Assembly: GCA_030043285.1 (NCBI GenBank) | Contig: JASHXZ010000312.1 | Span: forward strand, 1-6,462 | Reading direction: 5' to 3' | Length of the DNA stretch: 6,462 nucleotides | Origin: Xanthobacteraceae bacterium | GTDB lineage: Bacteria; Pseudomonadota; Alphaproteobacteria; Rhizobiales; Xanthobacteraceae | Shown here: positions 6,240 through 6,462 of the stretch, piece by piece | How positions within the stretch are numbered: the stretch's first letter is position 1 | Layout of the letters: each line of letters opens with the position of its first letter | Made by a program: the position numbers and the translations under genes | The notes under the pieces: model-generated | Databases searched by the model: none | Seen by the model: only the letters and a program-made list of their open reading frames with translations | What the model was told of the DNA's origin: nothing

Positions 6240-6462
6240 TCACGGCATCCAATCGAGCTGAACCACGCGATTGCCGGCCCGCTCGTTAAACTCGATGGCG
6301 TGCTGGCGCATCGATCCTATGGCGTCGGCATCGCCGCGTGGGCATTGCACCGCTTCATGCGGCATGTGCGCGCTATCGAGTTGGCTCGCAAATGCACTCT
6401 CGATCGTGTCCATCGGCGCGGCGCTTGCGAAAACCGGCGACAGGTAGATCGCGTGCCGAGCG
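6240..6462 (-). CDS. C-terminal part of an uncharacterised, probably exported protein (5' end outside the window)
   Basis: A minus-strand frame is open from the window edge to a TGA at 6242-6240 and gives 73 residues. It reads AIYLSPVF near the cut end (4-11), then an amphipathic stretch, AVQCP with one Cys (37-41), and ends GNRVVQLDWMP (63-73). I recall this layout (YxSxVF, a helix, a single Cys, then VV-x-x-x-W at the very end) from C-terminal regions of secreted or envelope proteins of unknown function in Proteobacteria. It is a pattern judgement, not a search result. The other minus frame tested stops within about 30 codons. The start codon is not in the window. The gene converges on the lipoprotein gene and its GC is back to the high level of the core genes. 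Confidence 0.55.
   Translation of the reverse strand, partial: ARHAIYLSPVFASAAPMDTIESAFASQLDSAHMPHEAVQCPRGDADAIGSMRQHAIEFNERAGNRVVQLDWMP

Noticed and set aside
6225..6290. Short plus-strand frame from a GTG preceded by aaggaggagggg
   Set aside because: It stops after 21 codons, overlaps the better minus-strand frame, and the purine stretch alone is not evidence of translation.

Overview
The window is GC-rich chromosomal DNA that looks alphaproteobacterial, most likely Hyphomicrobiales (Bradyrhizobium, Rhodopseudomonas or Pseudolabrys-like). This rests on the high GC of the housekeeping genes, the start of the window (tail of a DUF2065/YjeT-type membrane peptide followed by a Do-family protease, as is typical next to hflK-hflC in that group), the style of the MiaA protein and the palindromic spacers. 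The assignment is inference from recalled gene order and sequence style; no search was run.

Layout. Bases 2-61 are the last codons of a small membrane protein (DUF2065-like, +). After a spacer holding a 10-bp inverted repeat comes degP (248-1753, +), a periplasmic trypsin-like protease/chaperone with a full catalytic triad and two PDZ domains. It converges on a DUF1015-family gene (2021-3238, -). The 267-bp gap between them holds a short hairpin right after degP and a remarkable 135-nt near-perfect inverted repeat (1824-1958). The DUF1015 gene diverges from miaA (3335-4264, +), which makes the tRNA A37 dimethylallyltransferase. Their 96-bp shared control region carries a -35/-10-like pair for DUF1015 overlapped by a perfect 8+8 bp dyad. 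The real miaA starts at a GTG at 3335; the much longer open frame running into it from 2003 is an antisense shadow of DUF1015.

From about 4265 the composition changes sharply to AT-richer DNA carrying one large gene, 4368-6116 (+). It encodes a 582-residue predicted lipoprotein with a clear lipobox, a 9-bp triplicated repeat and a 13-glycine run; I cannot assign a function. GC rises again after 6116. At the right edge a minus-strand gene enters (6240-6462). Only its last 73 codons are present, and they look like the C-terminus of an uncharacterised exported protein converging on the lipoprotein gene.

Working together: DUF2065-degP belongs to envelope protein quality control and miaA to tRNA modification. 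DUF1015 is a conserved unknown. The lipoprotein is probably an accessory cell-surface gene placed after the core block. No tRNA, rRNA, CRISPR array, transposase or phage gene was seen. The items most worth following are the long inverted repeat, the low-GC lipoprotein gene and the dyad over the DUF1015 promoter.
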